The notes: generated by a model from the sequence alone, not told the origin. A stretch of 64,000 nucleotides of DNA from Flavobacteriales bacterium (GCA_016721825.1 JADKHI010000004.1:62001-126000), one strand, 5' to 3'; shown: positions 18,441 to 27,839, numbered from the stretch's first letter. Numbers and translations: made by a program.

Positions 18441-19759
18441 GTGCTCCGCTCGGTCAGGAGCCCGCACAATAACAATACAACTGCGATAGGGATCAACCAG
18501 ACCGTCTTGGCTCCGAAGCGATTGGCTACCAGCACGAAGCCGCTATTGACGAGCGCATTGAGCAGGACGTAGCCCAACACCACCCACGCGAAGAGAACCG
18601 AAATGCCTTTCGTCCTTCTCCGCATAGCGAAGAACACGAGCGGAAGTGCAAGGACCAGACAGGTCATCAGGCTGACCGAAGCCAAGCGGGCAAGGCGATG
18701 AAGGCTCCGATCGAACATGGCATCGCTGGCTTGACGTGATCGTTCCATGGCAGGCAGCTCTGCGGGGAGATAGCTCTCCATCTTGGCATGGACGTTCGTT
18801 CCTGGCCCGAAGGCGGCCATTCCTTCGCCAGGTGCATTGTGCAGCAGTTGCGACCACCACATGGCCAGGGTGCTCTGCAGAAGCTGCCACCTGAGCTCCG
18901 GGTCTTGGAACACGCCGCTGATCACCACGTCGTACTCGCGCTGCGCCTCCAAGCGACCTGAGTACATAGCTGCCACTCCACCAGGGTGCCACATGAAATG
19001 CTCTGCACTGACGGGAATGCTGTCCTTCCGAGCACACATCTTCAGCTCAACTCGGTCACAGTTCTTGTCCAGATACGCCTGCAAAATGCCCGTTTCAGCC
19101 AAGTGGGCCGCGTAGAACTGGTCGCCGGTCTTCACTGCAGAGATGTTCATCGGCACGTATCCGATCAGCATGACCACCGCAAAGCCGACCAGAACGCGTC
19201 GCCTCCCACGCATCAGCTCCTTGGCCCCAAGCCAGGTGGCAAGGCCGTAGAGCCCAAGCATGCCCGCCATGATCGGCAAATGCGAGCCGTGCATGGCATA
19301 AGCCACCAGCAATAGCGCCCACAAGGCCCAATGTTCCTTCACGCTCCGCTCACTTTCCTTGAACAGGATGAAGGACACGAGGATGACCACCGATGAGAAC
19401 ACGTCGGTGATGATCTGCCCGGTCAACAGCGGAAGACCTGCACAGGATGCGGCCAAAAGCGCGACATACGCGCACCAACTTGGCAGGACGAAGCTCCTGC
19501 ACAACCTCCGTACAGCATACGCGGCGATCAAGCACTGGACCAACACCGCACTCCAGAGGGAGGTGAAGTTCAACGTGACCACCCGCAGGAAAAGACCGTA
19601 CGTGATCGGCCGGTCCACGGGCGTTTCCAGAATAGCTCCGGATTGGATGTAGCTCGCGCTATCCGGGTACAAAAGCGGGTATCCGTTCCATAAGGCCGCC
19701 GAAGCAAGCAGCAACAAGGCAGCGCCGTAGTAGACCAAGCGTGCGCAGAACCCCTTCAT
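18425..19759 (-). CDS. Multipass membrane protein, possibly GT-C-like
   Basis: The 444-residue protein has about ten hydrophobic helices and a soluble segment in the middle (about residues 215-330). The first helix is followed by an acidic motif, LYPDSASYIQSG, whose position and Asp/Ser content are like the first extracytoplasmic loop of GT-C-fold lipid-linked glycosyltransferases. No further family motif is recognisable, so enzymatic function is only inferred. The start lies 7 bp after the stop of the symporter gene on the same strand, so the two may be co-transcribed. Confidence 0.65.
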   Translation of the reverse strand: MKGFCARLVYYGAALLLLASAALWNGYPLLYPDSASYIQSGAILETPVDRPITYGLFLRVVTLNFTSLWSAVLVQCLIAAYAVRRLCRSFVLPSWCAYVALLAASCAGLPLLTGQIITDVFSSVVILVSFILFKESERSVKEHWALWALLLVAYAMHGSHLPIMAGMLGLYGLATWLGAKELMRGRRRVLVGFAVVMLIGYVPMNISAVKTGDQFYAAHLAETGILQAYLDKNCDRVELKMCARKDSIPVSAEHFMWHPGGVAAMYSGRLEAQREYDVVISGVFQDPELRWQLLQSTLAMWWSQLLHNAPGEGMAAFGPGTNVHAKMESYLPAELPAMERSRQASDAMFDRSLHRLARLASVSLMTCLVLALPLVFFAMRRRTKGISVLFAWVVLGYVLLNALVNSGFVLVANRFGAKTVWLIPIAVVLLLCGLLTERSTKSPV

Positions 19760-19766
19760 GCGCGCC

Positions 19767-20999
19767 CTAGTGCCCCAGTTCCCCCTCCCACTTGCTCACC
19801 ACGCTGGTGGCGATGGCGTTGCCTACCACGTTGGTGGCGCTGCGGCCCATGTCGCAGAAGTGGTCGATGGGCAGGATGAGGGCGATGCCTTCCACCGGCA
19901 CACCGAACATGCCCAGTGTGGCGGCCACAACGACAAGTGAAGCGCGCGGCACCCCGGCGATGCCCTTGCTGGTGAGCATGAGCGTGAGCAGCATGGTGAG
20001 CTGCTGGCCGAAGTCCAGGTGGATGCCGTAGACCTGCGCGATGAAGAGGCTGGCGAAGGTCATGTACATCATGCTGCCGTCCAGGTTGAAGCTGTAGCCC
20101 AGCGGCAGCACGAAGCTCACCACCTTGTCCTTGCAGCCGAAGCGTTCGAGCTCCTCCATGAGCTTGGGCATGACGGCCTCGGAGCTGGTGGTGCTGAAGG
20201 CGATGGTGACCGGCTGGATGATGCGGCGCATGAGCTCCTTGAGGCGATGGCCCAGGAAGATGTAGCCCACGAGCAGCAGCACGACCCACAGCACGGCCAG
20301 GCCGAGATAGAACTCGCCGATGTACACCGCGTAGGTGGAGAGCACACCCAGCCCATGGATGGCGATGACCGCGGCCACCGCGCCGAACACGCCCAGCGGC
20401 GCGAAGTTCATGACGTAGGTGACCATCTTCAGGATCACGTGGCTCACGCTCTCCAACAGCAGCACCACTGGCTTCGCATAGTCGCCGATGCTGGCGCAGG
20501 CCACTCCGAAGAAGATGCTGAACACCACGATCTGCAGCACCTCGTTCACCGCCATGGCCTCGATGATGCTGCGCGGGAACACGTGCTCAATGAACTGCTT
20601 CAGCGTGAAGCCCTGGGTCTTGCCGATCACATCACTGGCATCGCCGGAAGCCGTGAGCTTGAGGCCCACACCGGGTTCCAGCAGGTTCACCAGCACCATG
20701 CCCAACAGCAGCGAGATCAGCGAGGCCGTGAAGAACCACAGCAGCGCCCGACCACCGACACGGCCCACGGTCTTCATATCGCCAAGCTTGGCGATGCCCA
20801 CCACGAGCGTACTGAACACCAGCGGCGCGATGATCATCTTCACCAGCCGCAGGAAGATGTCGGTGAGGATCTTGAGGCTGTCGGCCACCTCCTTGCGGCC
20901 GCTCTCCTCCATGTTGAGGTTCATCCCATACCCCACGGCGATGCCGAGCACCATGGCCACGAGGATCCAGACGGTGAGGCGGTTGTTCTTGGACACCAT
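19767..20999 (-). CDS. Dicarboxylate/amino acid:cation symporter (DAACS family)
   Basis: The 410-residue protein matches GltP/DctA transporters that import acidic amino acids or C4-dicarboxylates with protons or sodium. The re-entrant loop HP1 serine-rich motif (TTSSEAVMPKLMEEL) and the helix-7 motif GYSFNLDGSMMY are clear, as is DMGRSATNVVGNAIATSVV in helix 8 with the substrate-binding Asp/Arg region. A first helix MVSKNNRLTVWILVAMVLGI begins at the annotated ATG. Sequence alone does not decide between glutamate and dicarboxylate. A strong hairpin upstream separates it from the TPR gene. Confidence 0.93.
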   Translation of the reverse strand: MVSKNNRLTVWILVAMVLGIAVGYGMNLNMEESGRKEVADSLKILTDIFLRLVKMIIAPLVFSTLVVGIAKLGDMKTVGRVGGRALLWFFTASLISLLLGMVLVNLLEPGVGLKLTASGDASDVIGKTQGFTLKQFIEHVFPRSIIEAMAVNEVLQIVVFSIFFGVACASIGDYAKPVVLLLESVSHVILKMVTYVMNFAPLGVFGAVAAVIAIHGLGVLSTYAVYIGEFYLGLAVLWVVLLLVGYIFLGHRLKELMRRIIQPVTIAFSTTSSEAVMPKLMEELERFGCKDKVVSFVLPLGYSFNLDGSMMYMTFASLFIAQVYGIHLDFGQQLTMLLTLMLTSKGIAGVPRASLVVVAATLGMFGVPVEGIALILPIDHFCDMGRSATNVVGNAIATSVVSKWEGELGH

Positions 21000-21018
21000 G
21001 GCGTGAAAGTAGGAGGCC

Positions 21019-21067
21019 TGAAATGAACGCAGGGCCCTCCGTTGTGGAAGGCCCTGCGTGGTTTCAG
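21019..21067. terminator. Long hairpin terminator between the TPR gene and the symporter
   Basis: ACGCAGGGCC at 21027-21036 pairs perfectly with GGCCCTGCGT at 21050-21059, with an inner TCC/GGA and outer CTGAAA/TTTCAG extensions. It lies just after the TPR gene stop on the minus strand and just upstream of the symporter, so it most likely ends the TonB-cluster transcript. Confidence 0.65.
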
Positions 21068-21082
21068 TGATCGTCGCCGATG

Positions 21083-22774
21083 CTATAGCAGCTCACACCC
21101 GCCCGGGGCCACATCCTTCAGCTCCTTGGTCATGAGCATCACTTCGTTCACCTGCTTGGTGATGCTGCTACCGACGTTGAGGGCCTTCACCTTCTCGAAG
21201 AAACAACGTGAGCGGGGCAGGTCCTTGGCGTCTTTGCTGTAGAGGTGATAGAGGCCGAGGTAGTTGTACGCTTCCTCAAGGTCGGCCTTGTTCTTCTCCA
21301 GCTCCTCAGGCTTCATCTTCTTCAGCATCTCCTCGTAGAAGGGCTTGGCCGCGAAGGTCTTGGTCTCGGTGCTGTCCAAGCCGTTCTGGGCACGCGCGCG
21401 GAACTTATAGCCTTGGTAGGCGTTCGGGTTACGCTCGATGTAGGTGGCCCATGCGCTATCGGCGGTCATCCAACGCTTGCCTTTGAGGGCGGCATCGCCG
21501 AGGTAGTAGTAATCGTTGGTCTCAGGCTTGCCTGCGGCCATCTTGGTGCGCATGATCGCGATGGCCTGGTCGTACTTCTTGGACTTCACGTAGAGCTTCA
21601 TGGCCTCCACATAGAGGTAATCCTTCGAGGCGTCCATTTGGGCCCCTTTCACGCACATCTCGCACGCAAGGGAATCGTAGTTGGCAGGTGTCGCGCTGGC
21701 CCCGGCCTTGGCAGCAAGTCCTGCGTAGATCTTGCCCATGTACTCGTAGTCCGAAGCGATCACCTTCTCGGCGTCCTGTTCCATGAAATAGTCGTCCATG
21801 GCGGCCTTCGCGTTGTCGAACTGACCGAGCTCGGTGTAGGCATAGCCCTCCACGCGTTTCAGGGTGGCATCGGTGGTTCCGGTGGTGCGCAGCGCGTTCA
21901 CCTCCTTCAGGCACTCTTCATACTTCTTTGAAAGGAAGAGGAACTTGGCGTAACGCACGCGAGCGCTGCGGCTGCCCGTGTTCAGCGTGAGGTACTTGTC
22001 ATAATCCGCCGTGGCCTGATCGTACTGCTTGGCCATGAAGTTCGCTTCACCACGACCGCTGTACGCCGGGGAATAGTTGGGGTCCAAGGCGATGGCCTTG
22101 GTGTACTCCTCAACGGCAGCGGTGTAGTTCTTGGCGCGGTAGTACATGAAGCCCTTCTTGGCGATGGGCTTGGCGTTGAGCCCGTCGAGTTCGGCGGCCT
22201 TCTTGTAGTTCTCCAGGGGGGCGGAACCATCGCGCGGGTTCGCCTCGAACAGCACGTCACCCTTCAGGATGTACGTCTCGGGGTCCTTGGGGTCGAACTC
22301 CAACGCTTTGGCGATGAACTCCTGCGCCTTCACCAGGTCCTTCTGGTTGCCTTCGGCACAAGCCTCGGCCACTTCGCGGTAGGTGCGTGCCTGCAGGGGC
22401 TTGCCGAACTTATTGGCCTTGTCGCACACGGTAAGCACGGCCTTATCGAACGCCGCACGCGCCTCGGTCTGTTTGCCGGTGACCCACAGCACCTTGCCGA
22501 CACCCACGTGGTTCAGCGGGAAGCGTGGGTTCACTTCGGCTCCGTGGCGGTAGCAGTATGCTGCACTGTCCGTCTTCTCGCTGGCGAAATAGTTCTCACC
22601 CAAATTGAACCAGGCTTCGCCGTTCTGGGGTTCGGCGGCAAGCACCTGCTTGTACAGGGAGGTGGCCTTCTCGAACTGCTCCTTATCGGTCAGTTTGATG
22701 GCTTCCTGCAAGGTCTGCGCGGAAAGGGACAAGGTGGCCAGTATGGCGGCACCCAGGATCACGGTCTTTTTCAT
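21083..22774 (-). CDS. Exported tetratricopeptide-repeat protein of the TonB cluster
   Basis: A 563-residue protein with an N-terminal signal peptide (KTVILGAAILATLSLSAQ). The rest is mostly TPR units, for example FEKATSLYKQVLAAEPQNGEAWFNLGENYFA and the pair around AVEEYTKAIALDPNYSPAY, written here in part: EQFEKATSLYKQ and ALDPNYSPAYSGRGEANF. Such TPR proteins commonly close the exbB-exbD-tonB clusters of Bacteroidota. It follows the PstS-like gene by 6 bp and is the last gene before a strong terminator. A periplasmic scaffold role is inferred from position only. Confidence 0.85.
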   Translation of the reverse strand: MKKTVILGAAILATLSLSAQTLQEAIKLTDKEQFEKATSLYKQVLAAEPQNGEAWFNLGENYFASEKTDSAAYCYRHGAEVNPRFPLNHVGVGKVLWVTGKQTEARAAFDKAVLTVCDKANKFGKPLQARTYREVAEACAEGNQKDLVKAQEFIAKALEFDPKDPETYILKGDVLFEANPRDGSAPLENYKKAAELDGLNAKPIAKKGFMYYRAKNYTAAVEEYTKAIALDPNYSPAYSGRGEANFMAKQYDQATADYDKYLTLNTGSRSARVRYAKFLFLSKKYEECLKEVNALRTTGTTDATLKRVEGYAYTELGQFDNAKAAMDDYFMEQDAEKVIASDYEYMGKIYAGLAAKAGASATPANYDSLACEMCVKGAQMDASKDYLYVEAMKLYVKSKKYDQAIAIMRTKMAAGKPETNDYYYLGDAALKGKRWMTADSAWATYIERNPNAYQGYKFRARAQNGLDSTETKTFAAKPFYEEMLKKMKPEELEKNKADLEEAYNYLGLYHLYSKDAKDLPRSRCFFEKVKALNVGSSITKQVNEVMLMTKELKDVAPGGCELL

Positions 22775-22780
22775 GGTCGT

Positions 22781-23716
22781 CTACTCGTTCACGATCTCCA
22801 CTTCACGGGCCGGCACATGCTGTGGCGCCAGTCCCTGCTTCAGGATGATGCGTTGGCCTTTATGGCCCGCCACAAAGGAAACAAAACCAGTGCCAAGGCC
22901 CGATTTCGGCTCTGTGAGAATGGCGTAAAGTGTTCGCCGCAGGGGGTAGTGCCCATCCGCGAGCGTGCTCTGAGAAGGCAGCAAGGCCAGGGAAAGGTCC
23001 GTGCCCGCACTGATGGGCACCAGGTCCACCTGTTCACGCATCAGGCGCATGGCCGGTGTGTCCAGGTCGCTGAAGGCGGAAAAGGGCAGTAGACCGATGC
23101 TGTTTGGGTCGGCGCTCACGCGCGCCACCACCCCTTCCGCACCACCGGCCGTGAGCCCATTCATGCTGACCGTTTCCCCGGGAAAAAGCGAATCGGCAAG
23201 GGAGCGCATGACGCCTGAGCCTTCTCTGTCGAACACGAGGGCCACCCGGTCAGTGGATGTGCTATCAAGCACCGCCCAAGTGGGCCATGCGTTTCCAGCA
23301 CGCAACAGCGTACGCAGCTGAAGTATGCTCATGGCCTTCAAGCCGCGGCCCTTGTTGGCGATCACAGCGATACCATCGGTACAGATCGGCACCGGACGCG
23401 CTACGCGCTGCTTGCTTCGCAGCCAGGTCTCCTGCTCACCGCCGGTCTGCAAACTGGCGAAGGTGCAGCGCACGGTATCGTTCATCATGGCCTTCAGCAG
23501 TTCAGCAGCGGGCAGGTAGCGGATGTCCAGCACGGCCTTGGTGTAGATGCTCTCGAAGACCTCCTCCTGCCGTTCCATCAGCGGCCGGATCCCTTCATCG
23601 GCCAGGATCAGCACATGGCCCTTGGTGGGCACATCGTCCGTGAACGGGTCGGGGCCCTTGCCGGAGCAGGCGCAAAACAAGGCGACCGGAAGAACGAACG
23701 CTAGGCGCTGAAGCAT
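22781..23716 (-). CDS. PstS-like substrate-binding lipoprotein of the TonB cluster
   Basis: The 311-residue product has a lipoprotein signal peptide with lipobox ALFCACSG near residue 16. The body resembles PstS-type phosphate-binding proteins: GRGLKAMSILQLRTLLRAG, then VALVFDREGSGVMRSLADSLF (about residue 195), and NSIGLLPFSAFSD. Homologues sit in many Bacteroidota TonB clusters without the PstABC permease, as here; no permease gene is present in the window. Phosphate binding is therefore uncertain, and the protein may have a role linked to the outer membrane transport apparatus. Confidence 0.82.
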   Translation of the reverse strand: MLQRLAFVLPVALFCACSGKGPDPFTDDVPTKGHVLILADEGIRPLMERQEEVFESIYTKAVLDIRYLPAAELLKAMMNDTVRCTFASLQTGGEQETWLRSKQRVARPVPICTDGIAVIANKGRGLKAMSILQLRTLLRAGNAWPTWAVLDSTSTDRVALVFDREGSGVMRSLADSLFPGETVSMNGLTAGGAEGVVARVSADPNSIGLLPFSAFSDLDTPAMRLMREQVDLVPISAGTDLSLALLPSQSTLADGHYPLRRTLYAILTEPKSGLGTGFVSFVAGHKGQRIILKQGLAPQHVPAREVEIVNE

Positions 23717-23735
23717 GAGGTTCTGAGAAGGGTGA

Positions 23736-23930
23736 TCACTGACCGGCCTCGTGCTTGCGCTTGCGGAACCACATCCACATGCGGAGCGCGCCGTAGCCTA
23801 CGAACGCCCCACCTAGCGCCAGGCGGTAGTTGGGAATGGCCTCGATCCAGACCGTGGTGAACAGGAACAAGGATCCCAGCACCAGGTAGAACAGGGACAT
23901 CAGGAGGGTGAAGTGGCTCAGCTTGGGCAT
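23736..23930 (-). CDS. Small two-helix membrane protein
   Basis: A 64-residue protein with two hydrophobic helices (about 8-28 and 36-52) and a basic C-terminus, FRKRKHE. It sits between the second tonB (8 bp upstream) and the PstS-like gene (19 bp downstream), in the same direction and with tight spacing, which supports its being real. I do not recognise a named family; function unknown. Confidence 0.7.
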   Translation of the reverse strand: MPKLSHFTLLMSLFYLVLGSLFLFTTVWIEAIPNYRLALGGAFVGYGALRMWMWFRKRKHEAGQ

Positions 23931-23938
23931 CTTTAGGC

Positions 23939-24808
23939 CTATTTCAGCCGAAAGCTAACAGGCAAGGTGAGGCGGCAGCGCACGGCGTTCCCGTTCATCT
24001 TGCCCGGCGACCACTTCGGGAAGCGTGCCACCACGCGCGCAGCTTCGGCCTTGGACAGTTCGTGCTTGCCTTTCACGGCCTTCACCAAGCTCACCGTTCC
24101 GTCGGTCTCCACAACGAATTCCACGTAGACCTTGTCCTCATCCCCAGCATCCGCCATGCGGTCGGGGTAGCGGATGTGGTCCTTCAACCAGGCGTACATG
24201 GCAGCATCGCCACCGGGAAAAGAGGGCCGCTCCTGGAGCATGAAGTCGTCCAAGATCTTTCCGCCACCACCGAGGCCGCCCTCGCCACCTTCACCACCAC
24301 CTGGAAGACTTCCATCACCAGGACCTTTGCCACCCCCACCTGCGGTCAGCGTATCCGAAGACGGCAACGTTGGACCTGCACTGGTCGTGTCTTTGTCCAC
24401 CACAGCGGTATCGATCATCAGAATGGTCCCTATGGCGGGCACGGGTGTGCCACCACCGGCAGGTGCGGGAGGCGTAGGAGGCACATCCGGGATGGCAGGT
24501 GGCGGGTCGATGATGCGGGTCAGATCCACATCGATGCCTCTGGTACCTACTTCGAACGGAACCACAGCTCCATGGAAGAATGTCCGCATGACCAACACAC
24601 CAGTGCCCAGCATTCCAAATCCAACGAACAACGCGATCATCAAGCGCCGGTCATAGTCACGACGCAGGATGTAGGCGCCGTAGCCCCGATGGCGACCATC
24701 GAAGACGAGGTCGTTGCGTTCAGCTTTGGTCACATTGGCCCATTCGCGATCCCCGGAGAGGTATGCGCAAAGCAGGGTGAAGAGCAACAGGGCAGCTGCG
24801 GTGATCAT
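23939..24808 (-). CDS. tonB: Energy transducer TonB (second copy)
   Basis: The protein has 289 residues. Helices lie at about 2-18 and 54-72, joined by the cluster-specific motif YGAYILRRDYDRRLM. A proline-rich spacer (PPPAIPDVPPTPPAP) and a glycine-rich region follow, then the C-terminal TonB domain: YVEFVVETDGTVSLVKAVKG and the closing FPKWSPGKMNGNAVRCRLTL. TonB passes proton-motive energy from ExbB-ExbD to outer membrane receptors. This copy differs from the first mostly in the spacer, which is rich in Gly instead of acidic/proline repeats. The upstream gap to exbD is 126 bp, with no gene in it. Confidence 0.92.
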   Translation of the reverse strand: MITAAALLLFTLLCAYLSGDREWANVTKAERNDLVFDGRHRGYGAYILRRDYDRRLMIALFVGFGMLGTGVLVMRTFFHGAVVPFEVGTRGIDVDLTRIIDPPPAIPDVPPTPPAPAGGGTPVPAIGTILMIDTAVVDKDTTSAGPTLPSSDTLTAGGGGKGPGDGSLPGGGEGGEGGLGGGGKILDDFMLQERPSFPGGDAAMYAWLKDHIRYPDRMADAGDEDKVYVEFVVETDGTVSLVKAVKGKHELSKAEAARVVARFPKWSPGKMNGNAVRCRLTLPVSFRLK

Positions 24809-24934
24809 GGTGTTCAGGATTTAAGTGTTCAGCGTAGCGTCTCTTCCATCTGCCTGTACAACCGAGTGCTGTTGCGGTTCATTGCGTCGCGCTCCGCCTG
24901 ATCCGGGCAACGGTATACAGCTCCAAGGCAGCGG

Positions 24935-25537
24935 TCAGTGGGCCAGGTCGATGGCCAGTTCCTCGGCGGGCAGAAGGCCTTCCGTGATGCTGTAGCGACC
25001 AACGCCGCAGATCTCCAGCTCATCCATCAGCGCGATCACGGCGCGGTAGGGCACATCGGGGCCGGTACGCACCACGCAAAGACCAGCACCTGGCCCGCGC
25101 ATGCTTCGTTCCCTGAGCGTATCAAAGGCAACCGGGGTGATGCGGCGCGCAGCAAGGGCTTCATCCAGCAGAGCCAGCGTATCGGCGGTGTGGTGGTTGT
25201 GTGCAAGCAAGGCTTTGCGGAGGCCGCGCATGTCCGTGCGGTGCGGAGGATCATCGCCGGGATCGAGCGCTCCGGCATAGTGGTAAACAGCATCGCGGGT
25301 CAACAGAATGTTCAGTGCAAAGCCCGGCGAACCGTGCGCATCCAGGGGTGGCATCACCAGTTGCAGTGCCGACGGGCGCAGAAGGCTCGTGGTAAGAATG
25401 AAGAACGTGAGCAACAGGAAGGCCAGGTCCACCATCGGCGTCATGTCGATGCGGACACTCTTGCGAACGGTGCGTGGGGAGCTTGGGCGGTCACCTTGTA
25501 CGTCGGCCATGGAAGTGCTTTCCATGGATAACCGCAT
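24935..25537 (-). CDS. exbD: Biopolymer transport protein ExbD (third copy)
   Basis: A 200-residue ExbD/TolR protein. The cytoplasmic N-terminus is followed by the transmembrane helix with the conserved functional Asp, RIDMTPMVDLAFLLLTFFI, at about residues 31-49. The periplasmic domain ends in YRAVIALMDELEICGVGRYS, the typical ExbD C-terminal fold. It starts downstream of an intrinsic terminator that follows the first tonB, so it may be expressed by read-through or from its own promoter. It is more divergent than the second copy. Confidence 0.9.
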   Translation of the reverse strand: MRLSMESTSMADVQGDRPSSPRTVRKSVRIDMTPMVDLAFLLLTFFILTTSLLRPSALQLVMPPLDAHGSPGFALNILLTRDAVYHYAGALDPGDDPPHRTDMRGLRKALLAHNHHTADTLALLDEALAARRITPVAFDTLRERSMRGPGAGLCVVRTGPDVPYRAVIALMDELEICGVGRYSITEGLLPAEELAIDLAH

Positions 25538-25607
25538 TGGCCCGCGCCTTCATGCGGAACGGTCCACCAACCTCACCGCCAGCTATACAGGTCAGATGGC
25601 GCAGGCT

Positions 25608-25639
25608 GAAAAAAGAACAGGCCCGCCGAAGCGGGCCTG
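25608..25639 (-). terminator. Intrinsic terminator after the first tonB
   Basis: On the minus strand, CAGGCCCGC pairs perfectly with GCGGGCCTG around a TTCG tetraloop and is followed by TTCTTTTTT. It is one of the clearest terminators in the window and splits the TonB cluster into exbB-exbD-exbD-tonB and exbD-tonB-pstS-TPR parts. Confidence 0.9.
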
Positions 25640-25664
25640 CACCAGGTCAATGCTCTCAGGGGCT

Positions 25665-26504
25665 TTAGCGCAAGGTGAACTTCACCGGCAGCACGAAGCG
25701 GCACTTCACGGCCTTTCCGTTCATCTTACCGGGGTTCCAATTGGGCATGGCTTTCACCAGTCGCTGGGCTTCCTTATCGAGGCCAGCGCTCACGCCCTTC
25801 TTCAGCTTCACGTCGCTGATCTTGCCGTCCTTCTCCACCACGAACTCCACGTACACCTTGCCTTGGATACCGGCGTCGGCCTCCATATCGGGGTACTTCT
25901 GGAGCTTACCGAGGAACTCGTACATCTTCTCCATGCCACCGGGGAACTCGGGCTGCTCCTGTACGGCTGCGAGGTCGAAGGTCTCCTCCTCCACCGGGGG
26001 TGGGGGTGGGGGCGCGTCGATGTTCTGGCCTTCTTGGTTGGTCTGACCTGCGGTGGTCTCGGTCAGATCTGCCTGGGTGGGCGGTGGTTCGTCCACGGGC
26101 TCATCCGCAGCTTCCACGGCTACGAACTGCACGGTTTCGATCTGGGGCTGTGGCGGGGGGATCACTTCGGGGGGTGGGGGTGGTTCCTCGGGCTGCTCCT
26201 CGAACAGTTCCAAGTTCACGTCCACGATCTTCTTCTTCACCTCCATTTCATCATCACCGCTTCCCATCTTGGAGATGACCATGGGGGCCCCGATGGCCAG
26301 CACGAACACCCCGATGGCCGCAGCGAGCGCCAGACCCAGGCGCTTGTTGTAGTCCTTGCGCAACATGAAGGCTCCGTAGGCGCGGTTGTGGTTGGCGAAG
26401 ACCACGTTGTTCCGCACCTGTTGCAGCACGTTCATCCAGCTGTTGTCCATGGTCAGCAGCAGGCTCAGGACCAGGAGCACGACGAAGGCGATGGCGTAGA
26501 TCAT
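25665..26504 (-). CDS. tonB: Energy transducer TonB (first copy)
   Basis: The 279-residue protein starts with a helix (AIAFVVLLVLSLLLTM), then YGAFMLRKDYNKRLG and a second helix (about 57-77). An acidic and proline-rich spacer (EEQPEEPPPPPEVIPPPQ) is followed by the TonB C-terminal domain with YVEFVVEKDGKISDVKLKKG and NWNPGKMNGKAVKCRFVLPV. The start ATG lies 5 bp after the exbD stop. It shares the double-helix N-terminus with the second TonB in the cluster, suggesting an old duplication together with exbD. A terminator follows 26 bp downstream. Confidence 0.94.
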   Translation of the reverse strand: MIYAIAFVVLLVLSLLLTMDNSWMNVLQQVRNNVVFANHNRAYGAFMLRKDYNKRLGLALAAAIGVFVLAIGAPMVISKMGSGDDEMEVKKKIVDVNLELFEEQPEEPPPPPEVIPPPQPQIETVQFVAVEAADEPVDEPPPTQADLTETTAGQTNQEGQNIDAPPPPPPVEEETFDLAAVQEQPEFPGGMEKMYEFLGKLQKYPDMEADAGIQGKVYVEFVVEKDGKISDVKLKKGVSAGLDKEAQRLVKAMPNWNPGKMNGKAVKCRFVLPVKFTLR

Positions 26505-26509
26505 GGTGG

Positions 26510-27133
26510 TCAGAATTTGAGCTTCTCCGCGTCGATCAGGAGCTGCTCTTCGGGTTTGATGGTATCCTGCACCGCATACTTACCGATACCACTGATGTCC
26601 ATCTCGTCAACGATATCAATCATGTTGCGGAACTTGGCATCCTTCTCCGGCTTGATGATCACGAAGAGGGCGTCCTTCTGCTTCTGTGCCAGGTTCTTCA
26701 GGCTGTCGAAGGCCGCTTCGTTGATCTTCTGCTCGTTCAGTTGCTTCGCGTAGGTGTTGATGCGCTCGATCGTGGGCTTGTTCAGCTCGATCAGCATCTT
26801 CTCCACATCCTTGAAGTTGGTACGGCTCAACTGGGTCTCCCCGGCCTTGTAGGCATCCCTGTAGTACAGGATCTGGTCCTTTGAGGTGAGGAACAGGGTG
26901 AGCGCGTTGTTGACCTTGTCGAGCTCCTTGGGCTGATCGTCCTCCGGGGGTACCGGGAACGTGAGCTGCAAGGTGCTCGGCTTGTACATGGTGGTGGTGA
27001 GAATGAAGAAGGTGAGCAGCAGGAAGGCCAAGTCCACCATCGGCGTCATGTCGATGCGGGTATTGCCTTTCTTGGCGCGCTTCTTCTGGTGTCTTCCACC
27101 TCCACCGCCTTCTCCTCCGGGTACATCTGCCAT
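26510..27133 (-). CDS. exbD: Biopolymer transport protein ExbD (second copy)
   Basis: The 207-residue ExbD homologue has a basic, glycine-rich N-terminus (GGEGGGGGRHQKKRAKKG), then the transmembrane helix with the essential Asp in TRIDMTPMVDLAFLLLTFFI. The periplasmic part ends in FRNMIDIVDEMDISGIGKYA. Length is typical of Bacteroidota ExbD. It lies between the frameshifted exbD and the first tonB, all on the minus strand. Confidence 0.94.
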   Translation of the reverse strand: MADVPGGEGGGGGRHQKKRAKKGNTRIDMTPMVDLAFLLLTFFILTTTMYKPSTLQLTFPVPPEDDQPKELDKVNNALTLFLTSKDQILYYRDAYKAGETQLSRTNFKDVEKMLIELNKPTIERINTYAKQLNEQKINEAAFDSLKNLAQKQKDALFVIIKPEKDAKFRNMIDIVDEMDISGIGKYAVQDTIKPEEQLLIDAEKLKF

Positions 27134-27207
27134 GACTTTGGTGCGTTGGCTTCGCCGATCGTTCCAGTGTGTTGTACACGCCTGGCGGGGATCGGTTCAA
27201 AGCGGTG

Positions 27208-27839
27208 CTACATGCGGCTCTCTTCGAGGTCGGTGATCATCTTGAACCGATTGATCTTGACCGTGGGGCCTTGGAAGATCTTGATCACCTGGTTCACCGT
27301 GGAGTAATTCGCGTTGCCGTCCCCTTTGAGGGCGACAAGGGGGTTGCGGCCTTCGGCACCGCTGCTGAAGATCAACTGGGTCACGCGGATCCAATCGAGC
27401 AGCTGGTTGTTGGCGTCGTCGTACGGAATACCGCGGCTCGCTTGTCCACCTCCTTGCGTTCGGTGGGGCTGTTAAGATCGAGGTAGGCGGGCAGTTGTTG
27501 CGCGGGGATCCCGATGGCGTTCAGGTTGGTGAAGCGCACGATCTGGTCCTCCGACAACTGGAACTTGTAGCGTTTGGCCATCTCCCTGATGACCTCTGAG
27601 CGCACCTTCTTGTCGGTGAAATCCCAGAACACACGGCCAGCACTGTCCACAATAATGGTCATGAGGTTCTCCGTGGGAATGGGCTGCTGGCTCATGGAGC
27701 TCGGCGTATCCACGGCCACAGCCTCTTCCGGACGGAACTGAGCGGTGAGCATGAAGAAGGTCACCAACAGGAACGCCAGGTCCACCATCGGGGTCATGTC
27801 CAATGCAGGACTGCTCCGGGGCATCTTGATCTTCGGCAT
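27208..27839 (-). CDS. exbD: ExbD (first copy), interrupted by a one-base frameshift
   Basis: The N-terminal frame starts at 27839 and carries the ExbD helix with its Asp (PALDMTPMVDLAFLLVTFFM). It runs out of phase near 27425-27450 and stops at 27381. In the next frame the expected C-terminal half continues: GIPYDDANNQLLDWIRVTQ, then NYSTVNQVIKIFQ and NRFKMITDLEESRM, to the TAG at 27208. The span is 632 bases, one short of 211 codons, so a single missing base (or two extra) between DK and GIP explains it. Both halves remain well conserved, which argues for a sequence error or a very recent mutation over an old pseudogene. Confidence 0.88.

Noticed and set aside
27197..27394. Separate small gene at the end of the first exbD
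   Set aside because: Its frame is not the one that continues ExbD; it is a shadow of the displaced C-terminal half.
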